A stretch of DNA of 64,000 bases from JAJFIE01 sp964344255. Its GTDB lineage: Bacteria; Pseudomonadota; Alphaproteobacteria; Rhodospirillales; Casp-alpha2. Below the pieces are notes generated by a model. That model was given only the letters and a program-made list of their open reading frames with translations. It had not been told where the DNA came from and searched no databases. The DNA is taken from the NCBI GenBank assembly GCA_964344255.1, contig CAYFMQ010000007.1, positions 62,001 through 126,000 of the forward strand, written 5' to 3'. The first letter of the stretch is position 1. Every line of letters starts with the position of its first letter. Shown one piece after another: positions 20,514-29,371 of this stretch. Position numbers and translations under genes: made by a program.

Positions 20514-20849
20514 ATGGAGCCCCGGCTTAAATCCGGATTATGGGTCAAGGCGCTGGTGCGCAAGCTGGACGTTGATCTGGTAACGGCCATGGTCACCCGT
20601 TCCGGCGATCCGGAAGCGGGCGCTATTTACCTGAAGCTCAATTACCTGAACGGGGAATGCCGGGTTCTCAATCGGACGTACGGCGAAGAAGGCGAACGCC
20701 TTTGGTCCTCCGCCACCGGCGAAGCGCCCGTGGAGGAAGCACGCGCAGATGAATATCTGCAACGCCAGATCGATTTCGATCCCGATTGCTGGATAATCGA
20801 GATCGAGGATCCTAACGGAACATTCTCAGTCAGCGATTTGGTTGCCTAA
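20514..20849 (+). CDS. DUF1491 family protein
   Basis: This 111-residue protein begins RLKSGLWVKALVRKLDVD and ends with the CWIIEIEDPNG segment, the pattern of the DUF1491 family that is largely confined to Alphaproteobacteria. Its function is not known. It has no signal or membrane segment. It follows the ThDP enzyme by eight bases and is convergent with the parvulin gene, whose end lies four bases away. It is one of the taxonomic pointers in the window. Confidence 0.85.
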   Translation: MEPRLKSGLWVKALVRKLDVDLVTAMVTRSGDPEAGAIYLKLNYLNGECRVLNRTYGEEGERLWSSATGEAPVEEARADEYLQRQIDFDPDCWIIEIEDPNGTFSVSDLVA

Positions 20850-20853
20850 GGCT

Positions 20854-21153
20854 TCAGGCCGTGCGTTTTATAAGATGAACGCCGAAGTCCGTTACAACGG
20901 GGCCGCTGACCTCATCAACCTCAAGGGCAAAAGCCGCTACTTCGAATTCCGACACCATGACACCGCGGGGGAAGTTACCGAGATCGCCGCCGCTGCGGCC
21001 TGACGGACAGGCGGAGTGTTCCCGCGCCAGGTCGGCAAAATCAGCGCCATCGTCCAGTTGCGCCTTGAGATCCTCGATTGTCTTGGTGGCGTCTTCCACA
21101 GAAGCGCTATCGGTGGAACAGAGGATGTGGGAAGCAACGATTGAATCGGACAT
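20854..21153 (-). CDS. Parvulin-type peptidyl-prolyl isomerase (PpiC-like)
   Basis: A stand-alone 99-residue parvulin domain with no signal peptide, so it is cytoplasmic. Family features are ASHILCSTD at the start, DGADFADLAREHSACPSGRSGGDLG in the middle and the closing GPVVTDFGVHLIKR strand. It catalyses cis-trans isomerisation of X-Pro bonds and may assist folding. AGGAG lies eight bases before the ATG at 21153. It resembles E. coli PpiC in size. Neighbours give no hint of a specific client. Confidence 0.9.
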   Translation of the reverse strand: MSDSIVASHILCSTDSASVEDATKTIEDLKAQLDDGADFADLAREHSACPSGRSGGDLGNFPRGVMVSEFEVAAFALEVDEVSGPVVTDFGVHLIKRTA

Positions 21154-21223
21154 GGTATTCTCCTGAAAAAAAAGTGGAGGGTGTCATACTGGCCCGGTAC
21201 GGGCGATGCAAGCAGCATGTAAT

Positions 21224-21727
21224 CTATTCATCCGGTTCAGAATGAACGAGCATGAGTTCAATACTGTGCGTCACAGGCAATCCGCTCTCTGAAATTGGCA
21301 AGATAACCAGCGTTATCCTGATATGCTTGCGGTTTTGCCAATGTATGTTGCCCGAAGCCCGGGCGATATGGCCGTTCTCGGCGACCATCTGGTAGAAATC
21401 CAGATCCCCGCCGCTGGCGTATTCATTATCAGTAAATGTTGATCCTCTCCTGCCCGTGGCGTCGAACTGGTACAGCTTGACCATTTCAGTGCCGAACAGG
21501 GAGTATTCGTAATCGAAAGGGGTGAAAAAATAAGCGCTGATACCGATCCGGCCCCACCACGGTTGCAGGTCATACCAATCATAATCACCTTTTGAGGGGA
21601 ATGGTCGTTCCCCCTTCTTCTTACGCCATAACTCAACAAATTCCTCTGCATCGCCAAACGTCGAGGAAGGTTCGTTTATGTCGAAATATTCATAAGTCCA
21701 GTCGTCGGCCTCAACCCAGACAGTCAT
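21224..21727 (-). CDS. PAS-like single-domain protein (PAS_5-type), function unknown
   Basis: This 167-residue soluble protein has a core of SAYFFTPFDYEYSLFGTEMVKLYQFDATGRRG. The order of an F/Y-D-x-x-Y-S-L-x-G-T stretch followed by a TGR turn resembles PAS_5-type domains common in Alphaproteobacteria. These usually stand alone and have no known ligand. Sequence similarity is from memory, so the family name is tentative. It has an acidic, aromatic-rich N-terminus (VWVEADDWTYEYFD). It is divergent from the lysR gene across about 147 bases. Confidence 0.55.
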   Translation of the reverse strand: MTVWVEADDWTYEYFDINEPSSTFGDAEEFVELWRKKKGERPFPSKGDYDWYDLQPWWGRIGISAYFFTPFDYEYSLFGTEMVKLYQFDATGRRGSTFTDNEYASGGDLDFYQMVAENGHIARASGNIHWQNRKHIRITLVILPISESGLPVTHSIELMLVHSEPDE

Positions 21728-21833
21728 TGAATATCCTCATGCCATAATATGTAGCCAAGCATCTTAACGGCTTTCTCGACCCACCGTTACACCAATTTTT
21801 ACGCGGTTTTGACGGATACGCTTGGTCGTTATA

Positions 21834-21850
21834 AGATTAAGTCAAACTAA
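21834..21850 (-). promoter_or_regulatory. Candidate LysR operator, copy A
   Basis: Read on the minus strand this 17-mer is TTAGTTTGACTTAATCT. It lies 25 bases upstream of the lysR start. A 15/17 identical copy in the opposite orientation is found just after lysR, ahead of the desaturase-like gene (22765-22781). LysR-type proteins commonly bind near their own gene and near their target, so this pair is a plausible operator set. The match is seen; the binding is inferred. Confidence 0.5.
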
Positions 21851-21874
21851 ACCTGGTACGGAATAGAGAAAGCC

Positions 21875-22768
21875 ATGCCGCAGCGCGGTATTCCATCGCT
21901 CAACTGGCTCAGGGTCTTCGAAGCTGCCGCAAGAACAGAGAGCTTTACCGCGGCGGCGCATATCCTAAACATGAGTCCCTCCGCCGTCAGCCAGCAGATC
22001 AGTTCGCTTGAACATTATCTTGGCGATAAGCTGTTTATCCGTACGGCCCGTAGCGTCCGCCTATCAGAGGCCGGCTTCCTTTTTCTGCCAACCGTGAAAC
22101 AGGCGCTTTCCAAAATTGAGACCAGCGCCGCCTCCCTATTCGGACTGGAACAGACGGAACAGGCAACCATCAGCGCCAATACCATTTTCGCCACAAGCTG
22201 GCTGGCGCCTCGTTTGCCGGAATTTGAGAGCCTGTATCCGAATGTCGGCCTTAACATCATCTGCAACGATCATTTTGACGGCACAAGCGAGCCTGCAGCA
22301 GATATTCACATAACCTTTGGCCCCGCGGTCTGGCAAAAAGGCGAACTGACGACCCTGTTTTCGGAAAGCATCTACCCCGTCGCCATGCCCCCTATTGCCG
22401 CTTCGATAAGCAATCCTGAGGACCTTGCCCATCATCGCCTGATTGAGGTATCCGGCCATCGACAGACGTGGCGTCTGGTGCTGGGCAGTCTGGGTGTTGA
22501 ATACGATAATGAGAAACCCTTCTTGACGACATCCAACACCAATCTGGCGTTTTCAATTTCAGCCTCAAGTGATCGCATTGCCCTTGCCCGGGCGCCGGCG
22601 ACGGACTGGCTTATGGATAAATACGGTCTCGTCCCCTGTCTGCCGGGGGTCAACATCAGCGGTGAAGGCTCTTACATTCTCACAAGCCGGCCCCAGGCGC
22701 AGTTGACCGAAACGACGCGGGCATTTCGCGACTGGTTAATCGAAAAAAGCCAGGAACATATGAATTAG
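21875..22768 (+). CDS. LysR-type transcriptional regulator, GcvA-like
   Basis: The 297-residue protein has an N-terminal winged helix-turn-helix (about 7-66: LNWLRVFEAAARTESFTAAAH, then SPSAVSQQISSLE and LFIRTARSVRLSEAG) and a C-terminal periplasmic-binding-like effector domain. The N-terminal pattern is nearest to the GcvA/AmpR subgroup. It probably controls the adjacent sterol-desaturase-like gene on the same strand, and itself. A repeated 17-bp motif flanks the gene on both sides and supports this. The effector is unknown. Confidence 0.93.
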   Translation: MPQRGIPSLNWLRVFEAAARTESFTAAAHILNMSPSAVSQQISSLEHYLGDKLFIRTARSVRLSEAGFLFLPTVKQALSKIETSAASLFGLEQTEQATISANTIFATSWLAPRLPEFESLYPNVGLNIICNDHFDGTSEPAADIHITFGPAVWQKGELTTLFSESIYPVAMPPIAASISNPEDLAHHRLIEVSGHRQTWRLVLGSLGVEYDNEKPFLTTSNTNLAFSISASSDRIALARAPATDWLMDKYGLVPCLPGVNISGEGSYILTSRPQAQLTETTRAFRDWLIEKSQEHMN

Positions 22769-22781
22769 TTAAACTTAATCT
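22765..22781 (+). promoter_or_regulatory. Candidate LysR operator, copy B
   Basis: TTAGTTAAACTTAATCT overlaps the lysR stop codon and lies 94 bases before the desaturase-like start. It differs from copy A at only two central positions and is in opposite orientation. See copy A for the reasoning. Confidence 0.5.
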
Positions 22782-22874
22782 CAGATTTTATTTCTATCGT
22801 TTGTTTCCATTTCGAAGGTCGGGCAAAACTTATCGTAACACTTGTTCAACTGTCCGGGTTTAGGGGAACACGAC

Positions 22875-23903
22875 ATGTCTGAGACAGCATCGGCATCAGC
22901 CAACAAACCGCGATCACGGTGGCATTACATCCCGCCGGAAGTGCCGATTTCGCAAGCGCCCTATTGTGAATGGCCGTTCCGCCCGGTGGCCTGTCTGGTC
23001 TATCTGGTGAAATCCTGGATGCCCATGAACGACCGGATTTATTACCTGTTGGCGGCGATTGCCATCTGGACATGGTTCACGCCGTCGCTTGACCGGGCAG
23101 TCGTATTTCAAGTCGACTGGATGTCGGAAATCCTGCTGCGAAATTTCATTCTCGTCCTGACCATCGCCGGGGGCCTGCACCTGTGGTTGTTTACCTTCCG
23201 CAAACAGGGGGATGACCAGCATTACGACGCAAGGCCCCTGTCCAGAAACTCAGGTGTTTTTCATTTCCGCAACCAGGTCTGGGACAACATGTTCTGGACC
23301 CTTGCCGGTTCGGTGCCCATCGCCACCCTTTGGGAATGTGTGTTGTTATGGGCCTATGCCAACGGTCATGCGACCCTGATCACCTTCTCGGATAATCCCG
23401 TCTGGTTCATCGCGCTGTTGATCATCATTCCGTTTTGGTCAGGCTCTCACTTCTATTTTTTCCACCGCCTGCTGCATGTCGAGCCGCTCTACAAATGGAT
23501 CCATTCCTGGCATCACAAGAACATCAACACCGGCCCCTGGTCGGGCCACGCCATGCATCCGGCGGAGCACTTTGGGCTATATTCGGACGCTGTCCTTTAC
23601 CTTTTTGTCGCCAGCCATCCGATACACCTGATCTTCAACATCATGCTGCATACCCTGGCCGGACCGATTTCCCATTGCGGCTACGACAAGCTCCGCATCG
23701 GCAGCGCCCAGGTTCAGGTCGGTGATTTCATGCACCAGTTGCACCATCGTTTCTTCGACTGCAACTACGGCACCTATGAATCGCCGTTCGACAAGATGTT
23801 CGGCAGCTTCCATGACGGCACACCTGAAGGGGATGCGCTGATCAATGAACGCCGCCGCAAGTTACAGGCGAAACAGCACAAGCCGGTAGAAAGCACACTT
23901 TGA
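22875..23903 (+). CDS. Sterol desaturase / fatty acid hydroxylase superfamily membrane protein
   Basis: The 342-residue protein has several membrane segments and the di-iron histidine clusters of the superfamily: HRLLH, HSWHH, HAMHPAEH and HQLHHR. Members hydroxylate or desaturate lipids such as sterols, carotenoids or ceramides. The bacterial substrate is unknown here. I chose the ATG at 22875, with GGGGAA about eight bases upstream, over an in-frame ATG at 22842 that has no such site. It lies after lysR in the same direction and is probably its target. Nothing in the flanks hints at sterol synthesis. Confidence 0.87.
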   Translation: MSETASASANKPRSRWHYIPPEVPISQAPYCEWPFRPVACLVYLVKSWMPMNDRIYYLLAAIAIWTWFTPSLDRAVVFQVDWMSEILLRNFILVLTIAGGLHLWLFTFRKQGDDQHYDARPLSRNSGVFHFRNQVWDNMFWTLAGSVPIATLWECVLLWAYANGHATLITFSDNPVWFIALLIIIPFWSGSHFYFFHRLLHVEPLYKWIHSWHHKNINTGPWSGHAMHPAEHFGLYSDAVLYLFVASHPIHLIFNIMLHTLAGPISHCGYDKLRIGSAQVQVGDFMHQLHHRFFDCNYGTYESPFDKMFGSFHDGTPEGDALINERRRKLQAKQHKPVESTL

Positions 23904-24095
23904 AGACGAATTGCCTCACCGGAAGACATTTCCTGGGTTGAAACATGCGGCACTTGAATTAGGCACGCGAGTCTGCGACCCTAGTTGCGGATGCAATTTC
24001 CATATTCGGCATATCGTCGAATGAATCAGGGGCCGACAACCAAAACCTTGACGATCGACGACATCCCCGCCCGCATCTCCTGATTAGGAGCCACA

Positions 24096-24392
24096 ATGAT
24101 ACTTAACGAAACGCAAATTGCCGCTGTTCAGCAGCAACTTAACGTCGCGCCTATTGAAACCGATAACCCGGCCATGCCCCAACTCATTGAAGCATTCGGC
24201 GAACACACCTTTTATGCTGACCTAAATGGATTGCACGTACTGGAGGCTCTGCCCGATGATACCGAAGGCGTAGCGCCCGGTACTGCCGTCGTCATTCAAA
24301 TTGCCGAATGGACTGGAGATGATCGAACAAATCTTGCCCCTGTTGATCCGAATACATCCAATGTCCTCGTGAGCCTGAACGATCCTGAGTGA
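24096..24392 (+). CDS. Hypothetical protein, small and acidic
   Basis: This 98-residue, strongly acidic protein starts MILNETQIAAVQQQLNVAP. I do not recognise a family. It is likely real: AGGAG lies about six bases before the ATG, and the chain has an orderly mix of a helix (2-15) and strands (FYADLNGLHVLEAL, AVVIQIAEW). There is no signal or membrane segment. It is convergent with the SpmA/SpmB-like gene, whose end is nine bases away. Confidence 0.55.
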   Translation: MILNETQIAAVQQQLNVAPIETDNPAMPQLIEAFGEHTFYADLNGLHVLEALPDDTEGVAPGTAVVIQIAEWTGDDRTNLAPVDPNTSNVLVSLNDPE

Positions 24393-24401
24393 CAATAGGC
24401 T

Positions 24402-25719
24402 CTAGCCATACAGGTAAGAACACCCGATAACAGCGCCGACCACGCCCGCCATGTCGGCCAACAGGGCAGCCGCCAGTGCATAACGTATCCTGCGAACACC
24501 GACGGCGCCGAAATACACCGCCAGGACATAGAAGGTGGTCTCAGTTGAGCCCTGGATGGTGCTGACCAGGTAGCCCGTATAGCTGTCCGGCCCAACGGCC
24601 GGGTCGTTTATGATGGACGCCATGATCCCATAAGCGCCAGAGCCGGAAAGCGGCCTGAGCAACGCCATAGGCAGAGCATCGGGCGGTAAATTCACTAATC
24701 CCGTTAGTGCGCCCAGGGGCGTGATGATCATGTCCATGGCGCCCGAGGCCCGGAACATGGCGACGGCGACCAGGATAGCCACCAGATAGGGGATGATACG
24801 AAGCGCCANNNNNNNNNNTAAAACCGTCCTTGGCTCCTTCCACGAAGGCCTCATAGATTCTCACCCGTTTGACGGCCCCGTAGGTGAGAAGCGCAATCAT
24901 CAGCCCGGGAATAATCCAGGGAGCAATGTCGCGGCCATAGATAACCGTCAGGGGGATCAGCAAGGCCAGGCCGCCAAGCGTTGTGTAAGATATCCAAGGC
25001 GCATAACCTTCGCCGGTATCCTGCGGAAGATCTTCAGGAAGGTCCGGATCTTCTTCTACCGTCACTTCTTCTCCATCTTCAGCCTCCTGTTCGGCGATGT
25101 CGTTCTCAACCGGCGATGACCAGAAACGCTGCAGAAGCTTCACCGATATTATGGCGACCGTCGTCGAAACGATGGTGGCGAACAGGGTTGTCGGCACGAT
25201 CCCAGCCGGGTCCGAAGAACCGGCGGCGGCCCTCAGTGCAATGACGCCTGTCGGCAAAAGGGTCACCGACGACGTGTTGATTGCCAGGAACAGGATCATG
25301 GCGTTGGTCGCCGTTCCCTTGTAGCGGTTCAGGGTGTCGAGCTGCTGCATGGCGCGGATACCGAACGGCGTCGCTGCATTCCCGAGCCCCAGCGCATTGG
25401 CCGACATGTTCAGGATCATCGCCCCCATGGCCGGGTGCTCGGCAGGGACTTCCGGGAACAGACGCACCATCAGGGGGCGTACCAGCCGGGCAATGACCGT
25501 CAGCAGTCCGCCTTTTTCCGCTACTTTCATAAGTCCCAGGAACAGCGCCATAACGCCGACAAGGCCGATAGCCAGTTCGACAGCCCCTCTGGCAGAGTCG
25601 ATCATGGCATTTCCCATGAGCGCCATGGGCGCTTCATCAGGGATTCCTTCCCAGCCAATTTGGCGGAGGGCGGCGACGGCAAATGCTATTGCGACGATTA
25701 AAAAGAAGACAACGTTCAT
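24402..25719 (-). CDS. SpmA/SpmB-type nucleoside-recognition (gate domain) membrane protein, interrupted by an assembly gap
   Basis: The N-terminal half (MNVVFFLIVAIAFAVAALRQ, then NMSANALGLGNAATPFGI and LFLAINTSSVTLLPTGVIALR) matches SpmA. After an acidic linker and more helices, the C-terminal half (PLSGSGAYGIMASIINDP, YTGYLVSTIQGSTETTFYVLAVYFGAV) matches SpmB. The gene is thus a SpmA-SpmB fusion of about 440 residues. In Bacillus these proteins serve spore core dehydration; in Gram-negative bacteria their role is unclear. A ten-base run of N at 24809-24818 changes the apparent frame, so the real gap length is unknown. AAGGGG precedes the start. Confidence 0.8.
24809..24818. other. Assembly gap (10 N)
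   Basis: The run of N falls inside the SpmA/SpmB-like gene. The frame before and after differs by a non-multiple of three, so the run length is a placeholder and not a true frameshift. Confidence 0.97.
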
Positions 25720-25829
25720 GGCGGCCCCTTAATCCCCCCTCATCGAGAGAGGCCATGTATGCGAATCGCCCCTATTGTCCCAAGTTTCTGGTTCGGCATC
25801 CAGTTCAGATAAGCCGGGCAGGTGATCGG

Positions 25830-25970
25830 GCTCTAGATCGGATTATGTTTAGATGGAAAAGCTACGCGTTTCATCGAAACGTGTGAATCCGATCGATTTG
25901 AATAACTTAGAGCAGAGGAACATGTTTTTTTGGATAACGAAGTGATTCCAAGAAAACATGACCTGCTCTA
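25830..25970. repeat. Composite nested palindrome in a 248-base intergenic region
   Basis: Two large imperfect palindromes share the hexamer TAGAGC. In the first, GCTCTA (25830-25835) pairs with TAGAGC (25908-25913), GATCGGATT (25836-25844) with AATCCGATC (25886-25894), and CGTTTC (25867-25872) with GAAACG (25876-25881) across an ATC loop. In the second, TAGAGCAG (25908-25915) pairs with CTGCTCTA (25963-25970), enclosing CATGTTTTTTTGGA and ATTCCAAGAAAACATG. The end overlaps the stop codon of the glycerophosphodiesterase gene. It looks like a dispersed palindromic element or a structured RNA. The rest of the intergenic region shows nothing else. Confidence 0.7.
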
Positions 25971-26726
25971 TTGAATCGCTTCCATGATAATATCGGGGAA
26001 GTTGGTAATGATGCTCTCGACCCCCCAATCGATCAGCCGCAGGGCGTCATCAGGTTCGTTTACCGTATAGCTACGCACCGGACAACCTGCCCCTGAAATG
26101 GCTTTGACCTGTTGTTGCGTCAGGGGTTCGTGCCAGACGTGAAGGGCATTGCATCGAAGCTCTTCAACGCGGTCCTGCCAATCGTCCGGAACCTCCAACA
26201 CCAAAAGCGCGCGATCACATTCAGGCAGCATGTCCCGGGCCACGGCAAGGGATTCATCCTTGAAGCTTGATATCAGGGGAAGCGGTATGCTTTCAGGCCA
26301 GTATTCCGCAATCGCGCGACAGGCGGCAATAGCGGTTTCCTTTTCCAGCCCCTCCTCCGGTTTGATTTCCACATTGGCGCCGAGGGAAAGCTCATCAAGA
26401 AGCCTGATCGTTTCTTCAAAGGTAGGAACCGGCTCATCCGAAAAAGCATCCGAGAACCAGGATCCGGCATCCAGTTCGAGGATGTGCTCCAACGCCATAT
26501 GCGAAACATTACCCGTGCCGGTTGATGTCCTTTCAAGCGTATCATCATGGAACAGAATGGCCGCGCCATCCGAGGATATTTTCACGTCGAACTCGACCCA
26601 GGTAACGCCTAGATCCTTGGCTTTACGGATCGAAGACAATGTGTTTTCAGGCGCATATCCCATGGCGCCGCGATGGCCGATAATTTTCGGAATACGAGCG
26701 GGATTGCTGGACACGACTGCATTCAT
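25968..26726 (-). CDS. Glycerophosphodiester phosphodiesterase (cytoplasmic, UgpQ-like)
   Basis: The enzyme hydrolyses glycerophosphodiesters to glycerol-3-phosphate and an alcohol. The 252-residue protein shows the GDPD core: IIGHRGAMGYAPENTLSS with catalytic His and Arg, VEFDVKISSDG with metal ligands, and LFHDDTLERTSTG with the second catalytic His. NVEIKPEEG supplies a further metal residue. There is no signal peptide, so it should act in the cytoplasm like UgpQ. No ugp transporter is adjacent. It is divergent from the malic enzyme gene. Confidence 0.94.
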   Translation of the reverse strand: MNAVVSSNPARIPKIIGHRGAMGYAPENTLSSIRKAKDLGVTWVEFDVKISSDGAAILFHDDTLERTSTGTGNVSHMALEHILELDAGSWFSDAFSDEPVPTFEETIRLLDELSLGANVEIKPEEGLEKETAIAACRAIAEYWPESIPLPLISSFKDESLAVARDMLPECDRALLVLEVPDDWQDRVEELRCNALHVWHEPLTQQQVKAISGAGCPVRSYTVNEPDDALRLIDWGVESIITNFPDIIMEAIQ

Positions 26727-26836
26727 TCGGGAATACTCATTAATTCAGGCCTACTACAGAACAGGTGATGTTTCTGGCATTAGGTCCAAAGATTGGCAAG
26801 ACAACAAACATTCATCATGTCCAAGGGCAACAGAAC

Positions 26837-29134
26837 ATGGCAGATCAAGTAACACTGAAGGATATGGCGCTGCATTATCACAGCTACCCCCGGCCGGGGA
26901 AGCTGCAGATAGCAGCCACCAAACCCCTCGGGAACCAGCGTGATCTGGCCCTTGCTTACTCTCCGGGCGTGGCTTTTGCCTGTGAGGCCATCAAGGACGA
27001 CCCCTCCCAGGCGGGAAACCTGACCAACCGGAGCAACCTTGTCGCCGTGATCAGCAACGGCACCGCCGTCCTTGGTCTCGGCGCCATTGGCCCCTTGGCG
27101 TCCAAGCCGGTCATGGAGGGCAAAGCCGTCCTGTTCAAGCAGTTCGCTGGCCTTGATGTATTCGATATCGAGATCAATGAACGTGATCCGGAAAAACTGG
27201 CGGATATTGTCACTTCACTGGAGCCGACCTTCGGCGCCATCAACCTCGAAGACATTTGTGCGCCGGATTGTTTTATCGTCGAGGAACGCTGCCGGGAACG
27301 CATGGGTATCCCGGTTTTCCACGATGACCAGCATGGAACGGCCATTGTCGTCGGCGCTGCAATGGTCAACGGGTTGCGAGTCGTTGAAAAGGACATCGGC
27401 GAGGTCAAACTCGTATCAACGGGTGGTGGCGCGGCCGGCATTGCCTGTCTGAATCTCATGCTTCGTATGGGCCTTAAAAAGGAAAACGTAACGCTCGTCG
27501 ATCATGTCGGGGTCGTCTATGACGGCAGGGAAGAGGAAATGAACCCGCACAAGGCGGCCTTCGCCCAGAAAACCGATGCCCGCTCCCTTGATGACGTTAT
27601 CGATGGAGCCGATGTTTTCCTGGGCCTTTCAGCCGGCGGAATCCTCAAACCAGAGATGGTCAAGCGCATGGCCGACAATCCATTGATCCTGGCGCTGGCC
27701 AATCCGGAGCCGGAGATCATGCCCGATGTCGCCAAGGAAGCGCGTCCGGATGTGGTTATTGCCACGGGACGGTCCGATTTCCCGAACCAGGTCAACAACG
27801 TTCTCTGTTTCCCGTTTATTTTCCGTGGCGCAATCGATGCCGGGGCAACGACCATTAACGAGGAAATGAAACTGGCCGCCGTGCATGCCATCGCCGATCT
27901 CGCCATGGCGGAAAGTTCAGAGGTCGTCGCCAAAGCCTATGCCGGCGAGGACCTGGTCTTTGGCCCCGAATACCTGATCCCCCGGCCATTTGATCTGCGC
28001 CTGATCATGGAAATTGCGCCCGCCGTCGCCAAGGCCGCCATGGACACGGGGGTTGCTTCCAAGCCGATCGAGGATTTCGAAGCCTATCGGGATCAACTGG
28101 GCCGGTTTGTTTTCCGCTCCGGTATGTTGATGAAGCCTGTTTTCGAGCGGGCAAGGGCCGCCACCAAACGCATCGTCTTTGCGGAAGGCGAGGATGAACG
28201 GGTTCTCAGGGCCGTTCGGGTTATCGTGGACGAAAAAATCGGCCGGCCTATTCTGATAGGCCGCCCGGAAGTTGTCGCCAATCGGATCGAGCGTTTTGGT
28301 CTTCGTCTGGAAGAAGGACGCGACTTCGACATCTGCAATCCGGAGAACGATCCGCGGTACGACCGCTACTGGCGGTTTTTCCTGAGCTTGTCCGGCCGCA
28401 GGGGTTTCACGCCCGATGCCGCCCGCACCATCATGCGCACCAACAACACGGTAATCGCAGCCTGCATGGTCGCCCAGAATGAAGCCGACGCCATGATCTG
28501 CGGCATCCAGGGGCGTTACAATTGGCACCTGAAGTATGTCACCATGGTTATCGGAAAGGCCGATGGCGGCAGGGATATTTCGGGACTGAGCGCCATCATC
28601 CTGCCTAAGGGAACCTTCTTCTTCTGCGACACGCATGTGACCAGGAATCCGAATGTCGATGAACTGGTCGAGATGACCCTCATGGCGTCGGAGGAAGTGC
28701 GCCGCTTCGGCATCACGCCCAGGGTTGCCATGCTATCCCATTCCGATTTTGGATCTTTGGATTCAGAGTCGTCTCTGAAGATGCGGGAGGCCGTTCATAG
28801 GCTTCACCAGGAACACCCCGACCTCATGGTCGATGGCGAAATGCATGCCGATAGCGCGTTGGATGAAGAGTTGCGTAATCGGGTTTATCCCGACAGCCTG
28901 TTAAAGGGAGAAGCAAACCTGTTTGTCATGCCCAATGTCGATGCGGCGCATATATCCTTTAGCATGATCAAGAAGGTTGCGGACGGGTTGGTAATCGGCC
29001 CCATCCTGATTGGCCTGAAGCAGCCGGCCCACATCCTGACCGCATCTGTCACGGCCAGGGGCATCGTCAACATGACGGCTATCGCCGCCGCGGAATGCCA
29101 GGAAAGCGACTCGGCGCAAAATCTACCCTTCTGA
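26837..29134 (+). CDS. maeB: NADP-dependent malic enzyme with C-terminal phosphotransacetylase-like domain
   Basis: The enzyme decarboxylates malate to pyruvate and yields NADPH. The 765-residue protein has the malic enzyme domains (about 1-430: YSPGVAFACEAI, LEDICAPDCF, FHDDQHGTA and STGGGAAGIACLNL for the cofactor). A phosphotransacetylase-like domain (about 445-760) then follows, which is thought to bind acetyl-CoA as an allosteric signal rather than catalyse. I chose the ATG at 26837 (MADQVTLKDMALHYH), which matches the usual N-terminus. Upstream in-frame codons from 26765 look non-coding. It is divergent from the glycerophosphodiesterase. Confidence 0.95.
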   Translation: MADQVTLKDMALHYHSYPRPGKLQIAATKPLGNQRDLALAYSPGVAFACEAIKDDPSQAGNLTNRSNLVAVISNGTAVLGLGAIGPLASKPVMEGKAVLFKQFAGLDVFDIEINERDPEKLADIVTSLEPTFGAINLEDICAPDCFIVEERCRERMGIPVFHDDQHGTAIVVGAAMVNGLRVVEKDIGEVKLVSTGGGAAGIACLNLMLRMGLKKENVTLVDHVGVVYDGREEEMNPHKAAFAQKTDARSLDDVIDGADVFLGLSAGGILKPEMVKRMADNPLILALANPEPEIMPDVAKEARPDVVIATGRSDFPNQVNNVLCFPFIFRGAIDAGATTINEEMKLAAVHAIADLAMAESSEVVAKAYAGEDLVFGPEYLIPRPFDLRLIMEIAPAVAKAAMDTGVASKPIEDFEAYRDQLGRFVFRSGMLMKPVFERARAATKRIVFAEGEDERVLRAVRVIVDEKIGRPILIGRPEVVANRIERFGLRLEEGRDFDICNPENDPRYDRYWRFFLSLSGRRGFTPDAARTIMRTNNTVIAACMVAQNEADAMICGIQGRYNWHLKYVTMVIGKADGGRDISGLSAIILPKGTFFFCDTHVTRNPNVDELVEMTLMASEEVRRFGITPRVAMLSHSDFGSLDSESSLKMREAVHRLHQEHPDLMVDGEMHADSALDEELRNRVYPDSLLKGEANLFVMPNVDAAHISFSMIKKVADGLVIGPILIGLKQPAHILTASVTARGIVNMTAIAAAECQESDSAQNLPF

Positions 29135-29139
29135 GCAAC

Positions 29140-29180
29140 AAGGACGCATCCTTGCCGGACTTGAAACCGTGACGTTTCAA
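29140..29180. terminator. Two stem-loops after maeB, possible transcription end
   Basis: AAGGA/TCCTT (29140-29144 with 29149-29153) and TTGAAAC/GTTTCAA (29161-29167 with 29174-29180) form two consecutive hairpins between the convergent maeB and a small minus-strand gene. Neither is followed by a clear T run, so termination here is only likely, not certain. Confidence 0.35.
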
Positions 29181-29188
29181 AAGATGGT

Positions 29189-29371
29189 TTACGCCAGGTC
29201 GTCCAGTTCAAGCAGGGAATCATCAAGGCTGATATCAGCCCCAAGATAATCCACGGCTTTTGTCGCCAAAGCGAAGCGATCCCCGTATGATTCCGTCGAA
29301 CCGGACATATTGCCGAATTCGGAATAGAGGAAATCACGGTACTCATCCATCGAGTTGAAATTCACTTGCAT
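29189..29371 (-). CDS. Small acidic hypothetical protein
   Basis: A 60-residue protein, MQVNFNSMDEYRDFLYSEF at the start and ending LDDSLLELDDLA. No family is recognised. A GGGAG about eight bases before the ATG at 29371 favours it being real. It is rich in Asp, Glu and Ser with no membrane segment. It is convergent with maeB and divergent from the receiver protein across 304 bases. Small regulatory proteins look like this, but that is a guess. Confidence 0.5.
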   Translation of the reverse strand: MQVNFNSMDEYRDFLYSEFGNMSGSTESYGDRFALATKAVDYLGADISLDDSLLELDDLA

